A stretch of DNA of 22,676 nucleotides, taken from NCBI GenBank assembly GCA_964200185.2, contig CAXNAD020000281.1, positions 1 to 22,676 of the forward strand, read 5' to 3'. How positions within the stretch are numbered: the first letter of the stretch is position 1; each line of letters begins with the position of its first letter. Of the stretch, positions 1 through 10,538 are shown piece by piece. The position numbers and the translations under genes were made by a program. Under the pieces are notes generated by a model. It did no database searches. It was not told the DNA's origin and was given only the letters and a program-made list of their open reading frames with translations. Source of the DNA: Choristocarpus tenellus KU-1152. Taxonomy: Eukaryota > Phaeophyceae.

Positions 1-1316
1 AATTGTACGCACGTCATTTAACAGGATTAGAACAAGGGCAATTGCTGATCTAGTCTCCACCAATCAGTGCAGTCATCGATGAAAGAGTATCAAAACAAAT
101 GATCTCGTATGAGGTGTGAGGTGGTCTTGTTGTGTCTCATGAATGAAATAGAATATAGAATGAACCCATTAAAGACTTCTTTGTACTACCTGGAGTATAC
201 AGTCATAGCTCATACCTCATCCTTCAATGTCAAACAATTAAGTCCTCTGCCATCTGCTGTGGTTCTTTTATGTACATCCGAAAAAATGGTGGTGGTAACT
301 AAATCCATCACATAGTCGGCATTCACAGTTCAAAGCAACCAGTAAAGCAGCCAAATGATGGGTACTTCCTTCAAGGACAAAACCAAGCAGCAATCAGCCA
401 ACATCAGCCAACAGGCACCCCTTCGTCATTGGCGGAGCCACCAAAGGCGACTATTGAAATGCCAAGGAAAACGGAAGAGCATGTCACCATACCCTCTCAA
501 GCATATATATGAACACATCAATCCAAGGATAATATTGGGGACACGCACAGGTTTCAAATGCAGGGCCCCTACCACACAGTGGAGCCTTCCCAGAGGGAGG
601 GGATGTGTAGGCCTCTCCAGCACCTATTGCACCCTTCAAGCCTACACCAGGTCTTAGTCATTCCTACGGCGGACCATCCACCACACCAAATGTATATTGT
701 AAGCAAGACCAGCAGCACCAGTGTTGTCGGACCAAAGCCGTGGACGCTCCACTCCTTAGGCCTACAAAGTATGGAGGTGAGCATTATGGACAGGAGTTGC
801 TCTTGAGGACACTCGAAACATGAAAAATACCCGCTGCTCTAGCCCGCCTTCATTCGGCCTCCATTTCAATGATGCGCGCACTCCTCGTTCAATGTGCTGT
901 TTTTGGTTTGAAATACTTTCAAAAGGTTTGAAACTGTCGGTCCTTAGGTGTAACCGATTATGGAGGTGTTGGCATTCCCTGGAGATAGAAAACTCAGGAG
1001 CTCGTGGCAGAAAACTGACGAATTCGCTCAAAGTTGACCCTCGTCTTAAGAGTGGATCATAATTTCCCTCCAACTCACCAGGTGTGGTTGCCTTGTTGTA
1101 GTAGTAGTGACTTGGTGTATAGTTGATTTCGTTGAGGCTTCCTACAGAGGAGTGGGAAGGTATTCATGATCCCAAATAGAGTAATCGGGGTGCTAGGGTG
1201 AAGCGTTATATGTCGTGTGAGGGTACGCCGGCAAGGTGCAGGATCTATCGCGCGTTTTCCTTGGAGGGTTATCGCAAGGGTTGTCGGTACACAAATTTAA
1301 GACCCCCCACATCAAA
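1..1316. other. Left flank of copy A, no supported gene
   Basis: Only short overlapping frames on both strands, none kept open in both copies. The matching stretch of copy B (9200 to about 10540) has different stops and frameshifts. I see no RNA gene or recognisable element. Confidence 0.5.
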
Positions 1317-2190
1317 TCATGATTTGTTCAAATCTGCTACAAATTCCTCCGAAAGGTTAGCATAGAAATTGAACAATTTGTAGGGAACCCCAGCGTCGGA
1401 TATTGTGCGCAATCCTCCCCAGGCTATTACTTTGCAATTTTCGTTGTACATGGGAATAGAGGAAGGGTGTGACAGGTCGATTCTGAAACCCAGTCGAAAC
1501 TCAAAATCATCCACGGAGCACATTCGAAAATTCGAAAATGGGTTTAGGGCAAAAAATGCGGTAAGTCGATGTTTGAGCTTAGCTAAGAAATTGGTGGGAG
1601 AGTCAAGCAAAGTCGCACTGCAGCCCCCTTTCCCAGAGTATCTATACGGTCGCTCACCCCTTTGTGACCCTGGTACATATTTTGTGGGGGGTGCCTGATT
1701 GCTGATGTGTTGGAAGCTTCACAATTTCTTGATCATGCACCTGTGCCTACCCTCAGATACATGAATTATTTCTTGAGGGTGGGATATATATCGTATTCCT
1801 ACACATTCAGCTCCCATTTCCCCAACTCTGCTGTTCGCGCTTCATGCCAAGGGATCCCTGAAGTCTTGGACATGGGATTCCGACATTTCCCCTCCCTACC
1901 AAGTTGTCCTTTTGCTCACAATTCATAAGTCCGATTTGGATCCACCAATAATACAGACTCCTCTTGTACCCCTGCAGGACGGCAAGTTCTATACCAACAG
2001 GCCATTCACCGACTGGGATTGACTTCTTGTGGAGATAGTCACCACCCTATAGTACACACATGTGAGTGAGGCCAATCCATACCCACCACTTGGTTTGGGA
2101 TGATCAGCAAGAGTATGTCCCTTGATTTCTGGAACAGGGAGTTTCATTGGAGCTGTGGCACACTTTGACCATGGGATGACCCCTCACCTC
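1317..2190 (-). pseudogene. Possible decayed coding relic, copy A, family unknown
   Basis: On the minus strand several stretches read as protein-like but are separated by frameshifts and stops. From 2190 downward one frame contains GHTLADHPKPSGGYG, then VYYRVVTI, a frame change, then VGIELAVLQG and LYYWWIQIGLMNCEQ. Further down, after stops, a 97-codon frame (1317-1610) contains FLAKLKHRL, FSNFRMCSVDDFEF and a C-terminal LSEEFVADLNKS. Similar peptides appear in copy B with different frame breaks, so any coding function predates the duplication or is lost. I do not recognise the family. It could also be chance open frame in a non-coding repeat. Confidence 0.2.
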
Positions 2191-2343
2191 TCCCACTACA
2201 TAAAATGAAATGGATCAACTTGAAGCAGTTTGCAAGTTATGATGCCATGCCGCACAAAGCACACATTGCTACTTCTCTGTCCCCTCCCTGACTGCTGCTC
2301 CCCTTTGATGATAACATGTTTGGCTCCATTTGGCTCTATACAG

Positions 2344-2764
2344 GGCTCGTACACGCCCACTTAGGTGGGACACAGAGAATATCGGAAATATCCTTGTGAA
2401 TGAGGAAGGCCTGTCATCATCAGTGGCTACTGTGACAACAGGAAAGAGGAAGAGGAGTCATTCATCCCTTTCAACATTTTGGACCAGAGGGAAAAGGAGA
2501 CTGCTGGAGGGGCAGAGGGAGACAGTATTGGTCCCTGCCAACCCTACTACAACAGGAAAGAGGAAGAGGAGTTCTTCATCCCTCTCAACATTTTGGAGCC
2601 ATGGGAAAAGGAGAGTGCTGGAGGGGCAGAGGGAGACAGCAGTAATTGCTGCTGACTCTATTGCAGTCCAGGACCAACATGAACCGGTAGCTGATGCTAA
2701 CATTGGAGGGATGGGGAACAAGGGCTCTACCTCTTGCAGCCCTAGCCAGTGTCTCACCAGAAAA
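2344..2764 (+). CDS. Putative internal exon with basic 38-residue repeat, copy A
   Basis: No function is recognised. The frame is open across a possible exon: a 3' splice site (ctctatacag) precedes 2344, and a consensus donor gtgagtgcc follows 2764, leaving the exon in phase 0. Without splicing the frame runs to a stop at 2833. There is no in-frame ATG near the start, which favours an internal exon. The product has two copies of a unit of the form GKRKRSxSSLSTFW, then GKRRxLEGQRET, both basic and possibly nuclear-localising (inference). An acceptor tatttctcag lies at about 2823 and a second one, ttcttcttcag, at about 2890. The codon differences from copy B are both silent and replacing, so selection cannot be judged. 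It could also be part of a non-coding transcript. Confidence 0.3.
2435..2662 (+). repeat. 114-bp in-frame tandem repeat, two units
   Basis: Units start at 2435 and 2549, each beginning acaacaggaaagagg. The spacing of 114 bp equals 38 codons. The two units have diverged (for example TRGKRRLL against SHGKRRVL), so the duplication is not brand new. Copy B has a single unit at the equivalent place. Confidence 0.9.
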
Positions 2765-3236
2765 GTGAGTGCCGTTGTGAGCTCTCTCACAGTAACACAT
2801 TGCATGCCTTTCATATTTCTCAGGCTGCAATGATTTTGGAGTTGTTATATCTTACTCCACATTTTGGATTGTCCGCTTGTTCTTCTTCAGATACATTTCA
2901 TCTGCCTTCAATTCCTTCTCAACCATGCCTCATATTCTGGAACAATTTCCTGTGTGATACATTCCATACATCCTTTGCTTCTTGAAAGCATCTGACATAT
3001 AGTTCTCCATCTTATCACACAAGCCCTTGAATCCAGAGAGACCAGTTGTCTGGGTGACCAAAGTACTAGCCAACTCCTCTGATTCATTCTCTGTTATTGA
3101 CAAATGTACTAATATATCTCATTGGTATATTGACATAGATGATCTCTATCCCAATCTTGGTCTGGAGGAGTTTGAAGCAACTCGAATGTGACACAATTAC
3201 TACTTTCAGATGTATTGGGTTCAATTTGAACAACAG

Positions 3237-3739
3237 GAAACACCCTGCACCCTTGTGTAAAGGTTTCGATTGATGAGACTGCCCTGTCCAGTGGGGAGCG
3301 GTCAAGCTTGCCTGGCACTGGGAGTGACAGCCCCAGCCATGTTGCTCTGGCCAATGCAGTAGTAGCCTGGCAGGGTGAGGATGTAACTGCAAGACAAGAC
3401 GGTTTGACAAATGAGGGCATCAGGGGTGATGGTGTTGATGAGGCAGGTGTTGTGAGCAATGGAGTTGATGGAGCTGTTCCAGGGAGTGGCATGAGGATTG
3501 AGGAGGCAGGTGGTGATGAAGCAGGTGGTGTTAGCAATGGAGTAGCTGGTGGGTCTGGTGCAGGTGGTGGAGGGGGGGGGGGCAGCAGTGTGGGGCTTGC
3601 CCTAACACTAGCAGGAGGGAATGAAATTTCTGAGGAAGATCAGGCTGGTGGAGGTCCATTTGTCGGTGTGATGGACTTCTACCCAATGTTCCAGAACAAC
3701 GCCTTTCCAATGTTCTACGAGAACTTCTCTGCTCACTGA
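3237..3739 (+). CDS. Putative terminal exon, Gly-rich protein, copy A
   Basis: Unrecognised. The frame is open from just after a TGA near 3227 to the TGA at 3737-3739. A candidate 3' splice site (tttgaacaacag) ends at 3236. The first in-frame Met is deep in the frame, so it looks like a downstream exon, not a complete gene. The product has an acidic, Gly/Val-rich stretch with repeated words of the type DEAGxVSNGV, a run of seven glycines encoded by an 11-G tract, and an aromatic C-terminal tail DFYPMFQNNAFPMFYENF. An upstream stretch (about 3100-3170) also reads as protein (WYIDIDDLYPNLGLEEFEA) before a stop and could be a preceding exon. The composition could equally reflect the G-rich strand bias of the core. 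Confidence 0.3.
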
Positions 3740-4016
3740 GTATGTGGACAGAGATTATATGCAGGGTGGGAGGGCAACCAGTGAAATCTTCTATGGGGAG
3801 ATGGGTTGCAGTACTGCAGTGGTCAACAAGGTCAGGTCCCTACCCTGTGGGCTAGATATTATGGCTTTGGTGTGGTCTTTGATTGAATCATTTTGAGGTT
3901 CAAGTTTGTTGTGTGTGTGCTGCAGTACTGGTATGGAGAACAGCATGTGACCTTTTGCACATAGCCGTACCTTGTACAGGTAGAAAAAAATATTCCATGA
4001 GAATAATAATATAGAA

Positions 4017-4214
4017 ATGCATGCATTATGTTGGGGGACTAGTCTCAAGGAGGGGGTGTACATCAGAGGGGTAGGGAAATTTGTCAAGGATCTTGCAGCA
4101 GGGGTGTGTGTGGGGCTGCAATGGCAGGGTTGGTACCATATGAAGAAGATGGGATATCCACTTGACCAAAATGAGAGGGGTGTGACTTTTGTTTGTGAGA
4201 ATACTGGAAAGTGA
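4017..4214 (+). CDS. Small ORF of 65 codons, copy A, unknown
   Basis: Begins with ATG and ends TGA. The product reads VYIRGVGKFVKDLAAGV, then LQWQGWYHMKKMGYPLD, and ends VTFVCENTGK. I recognise no domain, and no membrane segment or signal peptide is clear. It lies about 280 bases past the stop of the Gly-rich frame on the same strand and could be a further exon or chance. Its exact copy in B adds no support because the whole core is identical. Confidence 0.15.
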   Translation: MHALCWGTSLKEGVYIRGVGKFVKDLAAGVCVGLQWQGWYHMKKMGYPLDQNERGVTFVCENTGK

Positions 4215-5085
4215 TTGGCATGCAGCAGTAAAAGCTAATGCTACCCAGTGACCTACATCACATATTTGAGTAGAAAAGGGGTGGTGGAGGGTACTCAGAT
4301 TTGGAGGGAAATCACAGTATGGCATATGGAAATCGGGAGGGTCAAAGGGGGGGACAACACAAGGGTTAGATATATCTCACTGGTGCTTTATATCCAGTTT
4401 ATGGTACAACATTGAGGGAACCTGCTTTGGGGCCTGGGGTGATGGTGGGGAAGCCAACCCTTGATGCAAGGTTGCTCAAGGCTTCTCCTCTCAATTAGGT
4501 GGTCAATCTGGTTGGGTCAGTAGTTGTGACAGAGTGATGTGACAGGACAAATCATAATGGTGGCATGATCGTTGATGATGAGGGTTAGGGAAAGGTATAG
4601 GGCTAGTACCAAATTTGAACAGGTGTGTGATGGCCAGATCTAGTGGATGAAAATGATAGCTGTAAGGAAGGCAAGACCAGCGTAGTCTTGGTATTGATAC
4701 ATTCATGGAGCACTCTACAACAGTCCACACCCATTGTCAGCACAAACCACTACCATGTCATGGCGGAGGGGGGGTGCAGGGTGTGGGCAGGGGAAGAGAT
4801 CCGTATGGTGCTTGATGTGAGGGACAAGAGGAGAATGAATATTCAAGAAGGATGGTGATACTGCTTTGGGCAGCAGTGAAGGATGTAGTGTGGCAGGGGG
4901 CTTCTCCAGCGGTGCATTATGGGTTCACTGGGGGCATGTGGTCCAAATTTGTGGAACACCTGGTTTTGAAGGGACTGACTGATTGAGGAAGAAGAGATGA
5001 CATCAACACAGGGAGTGCAGATTGAGAGTGGTGAGGATGGTAATGGTGGTGCAGGCTGTGAGAGTTGTATATGCCTTGACCCACT

Positions 5086-5265
5086 ATGAACACTAGGCAA
5101 GGGTATCCGATGGTGAATAGGTGGGGAGATGAAGGTGTGTTTGCTTGGACCCAACCACCAGGAAGACCTTGCAATATATGTGGAAACCCCTACACATATG
5201 CTGCATGCGATATTGGTTATACCTTCAGGACTGCTGTGAGTCACCTTTTGGTGGATGGAGTCTGA
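5086..5265 (+). CDS. Small ORF with CxxC motif, copy A, unknown
   Basis: ATG-started frame of 59 codons with an upstream in-frame TGA. The middle reads FAWTQPPGRPCNICGNPY followed by TYAACDIGY. The CxxC plus a later Cys recalls half of a small zinc-binding site, but no second pair follows, so no domain is claimed. A consensus donor (gtgagt) sits just after FRTA, so this could be the end of an exon. Unrecognised. Confidence 0.18.
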   Translation: MNTRQGYPMVNRWGDEGVFAWTQPPGRPCNICGNPYTYAACDIGYTFRTAVSHLLVDGV

Positions 5266-6989
5266 ATACCTCTAACAAGGCATTGGAAAAGGGCCATGCA
5301 ACACAGGGAATGACGTCAGTCAAGTGATGAGGTAGGTGTAGGCGGTGTGGAAATGCTTCGAGGCTTAATGCGGTTGGTAGTGGAGGATGTACAAACCATA
5401 ATACTCAGTAGAGAGTGTTTGAGTGAGGAAGGGTACAGTCACACTGGTAAGTGCGACTTGGAGATTGGGTGTTGTGTGATGATGTGGTGTGTGTGTGGGT
5501 GCAGAGTCCAGAAATTCACCCCTGAATCCTATGCTCCTTGTCCTGCTTCTCCATTCTTTTCATTGCAGTTGACCTAACCTTATGTGTTGGACAACCTGAA
5601 TCATTCACTGTCCTCTTACCAGGTGCAGTCTGTTGTCCTGTAGCAGACTGGTCTAGAGCAAGACAGCATCACACCAGTTCCAAAGAGCTCAATGACAGAG
5701 GAACATCAGAACCTTGACGGCATGGATGTACATTGCATCAAGGAAACATGGCTAGTAGCCTCACAACACCGATCACATGGAGGTGAATAGCAGTAATGAT
5801 GCAAAATTCTCTAGAGAATGTGTATGTGAACCCTATTAGTAACATGTTGGGGTGTATTTGGAGGGGTGATATAGAGGGAAGTATACTCCTTGATGCAATG
5901 TTCTTATGTGCATGATATCACCCACAGATTTGAGTCTGGCTTGCTCTCACTACCCCTTATCATTGTATTTTTGTGCCACTTACATACTTGTCTCCTGCTG
6001 TCGTTTCTTCACAAGTGAAGGCCAGTGTGACAATCACCACATGCACACAGCTTCAGGGTATTGAATGCCAGACTACCAAATCCTGTTCAGGCTACTACAG
6101 GTGGTGCAAGGTGTTGGAAATGGCAATATGTTCCTATTCAGTCGACATGACTGACTGGACAGCTACTTTGGAGAACCCCTTCACTCCTATGCCAGGGCAG
6201 GTTGAGGACCGAAATCAGTGGTACATAGACTAGCAATGAAGAACTGAGAGCAAGCAAAGAGGCAAAGGACATCAAGGAGAGACAGACATACTACGTTTGG
6301 GTTGACTGCTGATTCATATTGATAGTCGGGGAGGGAGAGGGCAGGGTATGGGGCGTTTGGTGGTAGCATTGGCAATGGAGAAGGTACAGCCATTGTGACA
6401 ACAACGTCATAGTCGGAATGATAATTTCTAGTGTTAGTACTATCAACATATGGGTAGAGGGACTATCAAAACGTTTCTGGTAAGGCAAGGAGTTGCATGA
6501 CTAGCAGCCGTTTCCCCTTAGAGTGGTAAACGACCATCAGAGATCTTTGCTTGGACTATATTTATTTCCAACTGGATACAAGTTGCACTGCTAAGGTGAA
6601 GGTTGGGGCAAGTGATAGGGATGTTGTTGTGATTGGCCTGGAATAAGTCTGCACAGGTTCAGAGAGGGGCAGAGAAGCAGGTATGCTGAAGAATTCATTG
6701 TTTTGTGTGTAGGAGCACTAGGTACATGTAATGTATGCAACAAATATTGTAGACAAGTAGACTATATTTTTCTGGCGAGTAGACCCCACCAAACGGTTTG
6801 GAGTGTTCAATGATGAGGATTCATCACTCCTGGAAGCTATTTTCAACTTGCTTTGAAATGTACTCTATTGAACAATATTTGACACTAACCACAGAAAGGA
6901 ATTTCCTTGTCATGCACACTATTCCCACTAATGTTCTTGTTCACAAATATATTTTTGCATTTTCTTTACCATACCCTGCATTACACCAC
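5266..6989. other. Right part of copy A, no supported gene
   Basis: Short frames only. Up to 6065 it is part of the identical core, beyond that it differs moderately from copy B. An acceptor-like tract (cttttcattgcag) lies near 5569, but no convincing exon follows. No RNA gene was seen. Confidence 0.4.
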
Positions 6990-7869
6990 CCACCAGAAGA
7001 CTTATTACTTCCTGCACGGAAATTCGTCCACATCCTCCAAGTTTCCCAATACAATATTGTGTTGTCAATACATTATAGCACACAAATGATAAACATACAT
7101 GCGCATCACAATGTCATTGATTGGTTTGGTTTTGTATCAAAAACGGAGACAGAGACTGTAAGAGAGAGATAGCGAGAGGTCTAGATGCACAGCATCATTT
7201 TGGGATTGTGCTCTAGAGGTAGCTCTAGTTTCATTTTCCTGATTCCTATTCTACCACTACTAGTGAAGGTGCTTCTTTTGGACTCAAAGTATATTGGTTT
7301 GGTGGGGGAGGGTTACAACAGGGTGTCCGTTCAGGTCCTGACCAGGAGAATTGCACTTACATTATCCATCCAAATCATGCAACCAAGTCGCCCAATAATC
7401 GTGACATGGAAAAATGGGCACAAATGGACAGCCGTCACGACCCCCCAGCTGCTTTGAGCCTTTGCTCTACACTTGGAAAGTATTGGTGCACGTAGTTGTT
7501 GCACTCTTCCACATATTTGACAAATTTCACGGTGCAGAAGGATTATCCTAATCCTTGTTTGGTAATTGTGATCTGTACAATACTCTTCTTGTGAGGGAAA
7601 AGTATCAAATAAAGAGGCGCCTCTAAGCAACAAAAGGAGGCATACTGCATGTATAGCACATTAGATCGGAGTAGCCAGGTGGGAGACGGGCTGGTAAGTC
7701 AATGTGCGCAAGAACAGGTGAAGCAATGATCTTCCCTGAGTTGTTTTCTACGTTATGCATTCTTTCTACTTTGATTTAGTTTGGCAGGGGAGAGAAAATT
7801 TCGTATATGTTTACTCAACCACGATGCTATGCCTTTATGGGATATACCCAGGAATGGATCAGGATGGTG
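6990..7869. other. Spacer between repeat copies, left part
   Basis: Sequence absent from the copy B side. Only short frames. The stretch next to the transposase relic may contain its eroded C-terminal end: near 7890-7910 the minus strand reads GQNSDPHH, faintly like the QQDNAxPH motif of mariner-type transposases. Nothing else identifiable. Confidence 0.35.
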
Positions 7870-8590
7870 TATTTATCGCCAGTCTATTCTACACTATGAT
7901 TTGGTGCAGTTTGTGGTGTGGATCGCTGTTTTGTCCAAACCATAGACATTAGTCAAATATTGTAATGCCTGATATTTTCTTGAGGTTTTGATTTCATAAT
8001 TTGGATATTTTCTTTTTGAGTTGATCCAACCTGCTGTTTGCCTTACATACTACCTACTTCTACCTCTCGGTGGAAACATAATGGACAACTCGATCGCCTA
8101 GTGGACAAGGGGCTTATTATCATCATAGAGGTTTCATTTATCTCCTTCCTTGCAAAGCAAGAACCACTTCTCATCCATGTGCACGAAGTCGTCCATTTCG
8201 GGCAAGCTCTTGGTCTCTGAAATGGTGAAAGCTCTATAATATCTCAGGCCCCTCAGTGACACAGGGTGTTTTGCCCACTTTAGCCATTCTTACTTTCCCT
8301 GAACAGTAAGGAATGGCTTAACATAGGTTGAGCACGACGTATACCCAAGTTTGTCCATGGTGTTATGCAGTCTTGACTGAGTGTTAATCTACTAGCAACG
8401 CAAACGTGCACGGGGTGTTGGGAATACAGCTTCAGTCTCGTCCCTGTGTGTACCTGTCAAAACTCCTTACGCAAAACAATCTATGCATCGACAAAGAATT
8501 CCAAATAGGTGATGTCTCGATCTCAACAGACATATCACTTTGTCTTCCATCAGCAATATTCCCAAGAGCTAGGATAGGCAGGTGCAGTTG
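7870..8590 (-). pseudogene. Mariner-type (Tc1/mariner, plant-like) transposase relic
   Basis: In one minus-strand frame from about 8390 down to 8120 the translation keeps mariner-transposase landmarks in order: MDKLGYTSCSTYVKPFLT (expected K-x-LG-x-x-x-S-x-x-x-KPxLT), then EWLKWAKHPV, then LPEMDDFVHMDEKWFLL at about 8200-8155. HMDEKWF matches the first catalytic Asp region of plant-type mariner transposases (VHxDEKWF). The Asp codon is at 8173-8175. Stops interrupt the frame: TAG TAG before INTQ, TAA after VQGK, TGA after KEGDK. Below 8120 the similarity fades with apparent frameshifts (a MFPP-RGR stretch where KVMFL-ARPR is usual). Upstream, a weak NIADG stretch may be the N-terminal helix-turn-helix region. 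The catalytic core is broken, so it is dead. No terminal inverted repeats were found. Confidence 0.75.
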
Positions 8591-9199
8591 TGGGTGTCAC
8601 CTCTTCCCTTTCCCTTCACGATGAAGAGATGGTCCTTTCCTATCCAAGTAATACTGTATTAGGTGTTGGTAGGGAGACTGGAGGGAGGAACTGGTTGAGG
8701 TATTGAGTCTCGGTTGACCACACAACAGGGTTGCATCTCCTCAACATCGATTGGAGAAATCTCCCATCCTCACAGGATATCCTTTCCAAATGCCGGACCA
8801 TATTGGAAAGAGAAGAGCAAGGGCGGAGGGCTGACCACAGTCTTCCGTTTTTTGTTGCTGGTTGATCTTGCAGAGCTGGAAAGGTGGGTGTGATTTACGC
8901 AAACAAGACTAGGAGGTGGGAAGGGTCATCATGATGGAGATTGCAGTATGACGATGATTGATAAGGTTGCAGAGACGTGGTCCTTGTGGATGTTTGGATA
9001 TTCTACAACTGAAACTGTAGTACATAATATCCAGAGTAGAGTTATAGATGAATTTTGGACAGTCTGAATTTGAACTAAAACATTTTCTATTTGAATGGTA
9101 TAAATGAATGTATGTAACACAACGAATGTACAGTAGTAGAATGTAGCTTCCAACAGGAATTTCCAGTCCTGACTTGATTTGAAAATACTATTTTCCTTC
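8591..9199. other. Spacer between repeat copies, right part
   Basis: No supported gene. It may include the eroded start of the transposase relic. The palindromic word cgtacgtacg at 9203-9212 lies at the start of copy B. Confidence 0.35.
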
Positions 9200-10538
9200 G
9201 ATCGTACGTACGATATTTCACAGGATTGGAACAAGGGCAATTGTTGATCTAGCCTCCACCAATCAGTGCAGTCATGGATAAAAGAGTATCGAAACAAATC
9301 ATCTCGTATGAGGTGTGAGGTGGTCTTGTTGTGTCTCATGAATGAAATAGAAGATAGAATGAACTACCTGGAACTACAGACTTCTTTGTACTACCTGGGA
9401 TATATAGTCATACCTCATACCTCATCCTTCAAAGTCAAACAATTAAGTCCTCTGCCATCTGCTGTGGTTTGTTTATGTACATTTGAAAAAATGATGGTGG
9501 TAACTAAATCCATCACATAGTCGACATCCACGGTTCAAAGCAAACAACTAAAGCAGCCAAATGATGGGTACTTCCTTCCAGCACAACACCAAGCATAAAT
9601 CAGCAAGCAACAGCCAACAGGCTCCCCTTCGTCGTAAGTGGAATCACCAAAGGCGACTATTGAAATGCCAAGGAAAACGAAAGAGCATGCCACCACACCC
9701 TCTCCACAGCATGGATTCGAGAAATCAATTCCAAAGACCATACTGGGCCCAGGCATAGGTCTCAAATGGAAGGTCTCTGCCACGCAGCCGAGCCATTCAC
9801 AGAGGGAGGAGACGTGTAGGCCTCTTCAGCATCTATGCAATCTTCAGGCCTATAGCAGGTCTTACTCATTCTTATGGTGGACGATCCACCACATCAAATG
9901 TATATTGTAAGCTGGACCAGCAGCGGCAGTGGTGTCGGACCAAAGCCGTGGACGCTCCACCACCGAGGTCTACGAAGTAAGGAGGTGAGCATTATGGACA
10001 GGAGTTGCTCTTGAGGACACTCGAAACACGAAGAATACCCACAGCTCTAGCGCTCGTTCATTGGGCCTCCATTTCAATGATGCGCGCACTCCTCGCTCAA
10101 TGTGCTGTTTTTGGTTTGAAATACTTTCAAAAGGTTTGAAACTGTCGGTCCATAGGTGTAACCGATTATGGAGGTGTTGGCATTCCCTGTAGATACAAAA
10201 CTTAGGAACTCGTGGCAGTAAGCAAAGCTGAAGTTTCGCTCAAAGTTGACCCACGTCTTCAGGGCAGATCAGAATTTTCCTACAAATCATCAGGTGTGCT
10301 TGCCTTCTTGTAGTAGTGGTGACTTTGCATAGTTGATTTCGTTGAGGCTTCCTACAGAGGGGTGGGAAGGTATCCATGATCCCAAATAGAGTAATCGGGG
10401 TGCTAGGGTGAAGCGTTATGTGCCGTGTGAGGGTATGGCGGCAAGGTGCAAGATCCATGGTGTGTCTTCCTTGGAGGGTTCACGCAAGGGCTATGGGTAC
10501 ACAATTTTGATGACCCACCACATCCAATCATGATTTGT

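Larger units (their letters stand above)
3008..6065 (+). repeat. Identical core of the duplication, copy A
   Basis: Reading this block against 12110-15167 (constant offset 9102) I found no mismatch over 3058 bp, including an 11-G run and a 7-A run. The flanking mismatches are at 3007/12109 and 6066/15168. A cluster of differences lies just left, at about 2969-3007. The plus strand is strongly G-rich over C between about 3300 and 5500. The block holds the Gly-rich frame, the frame at 4017, the Cys-containing frame at 5086, and otherwise many stops in all frames. Confidence 0.9.
1..6989 (+). repeat. Direct repeat copy A (about 7 kb)
   Basis: This segment recurs at 9200-16156 in the same orientation. 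The offset is 9199 at the left, 9216 near 2330, 9102 through the core, and 9157 near 6187. The shifts come from small indels, including a 114-bp repeat unit present here and absent from copy B, and a 64-bp tandem duplication present only in copy B. Homology already holds at base 1, so the true left end may lie outside the window. The right end is sharp: the copies agree through the word ending in caccac (6989 and 16156) and are unrelated beyond it. I see no terminal inverted repeats, LTR ends or reverse transcriptase, so this reads as a segmental duplication or two copies of an unidentified long repeat. Confidence 0.95.

Noticed and set aside
1317-1700. piggyBac-like transposase (a HKGVSDRIDTL stretch recalling the GVDxxD motif)
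   Set aside because: One loose word only; neighbouring catalytic motifs and the Cys-rich C-terminus are not visible.
4843-5244. 133-codon Ser/Pro/His-rich minus-strand frame in the core
   Set aside because: Composition is what the complement of a G/T-rich strand gives; no motif, and overlapping frames of similar character exist.
8929-9339. 136-codon minus-strand frame across the spacer/copy B junction
   Set aside because: It straddles a duplication boundary, has no recognisable motif, and the copy A part does not keep the frame.
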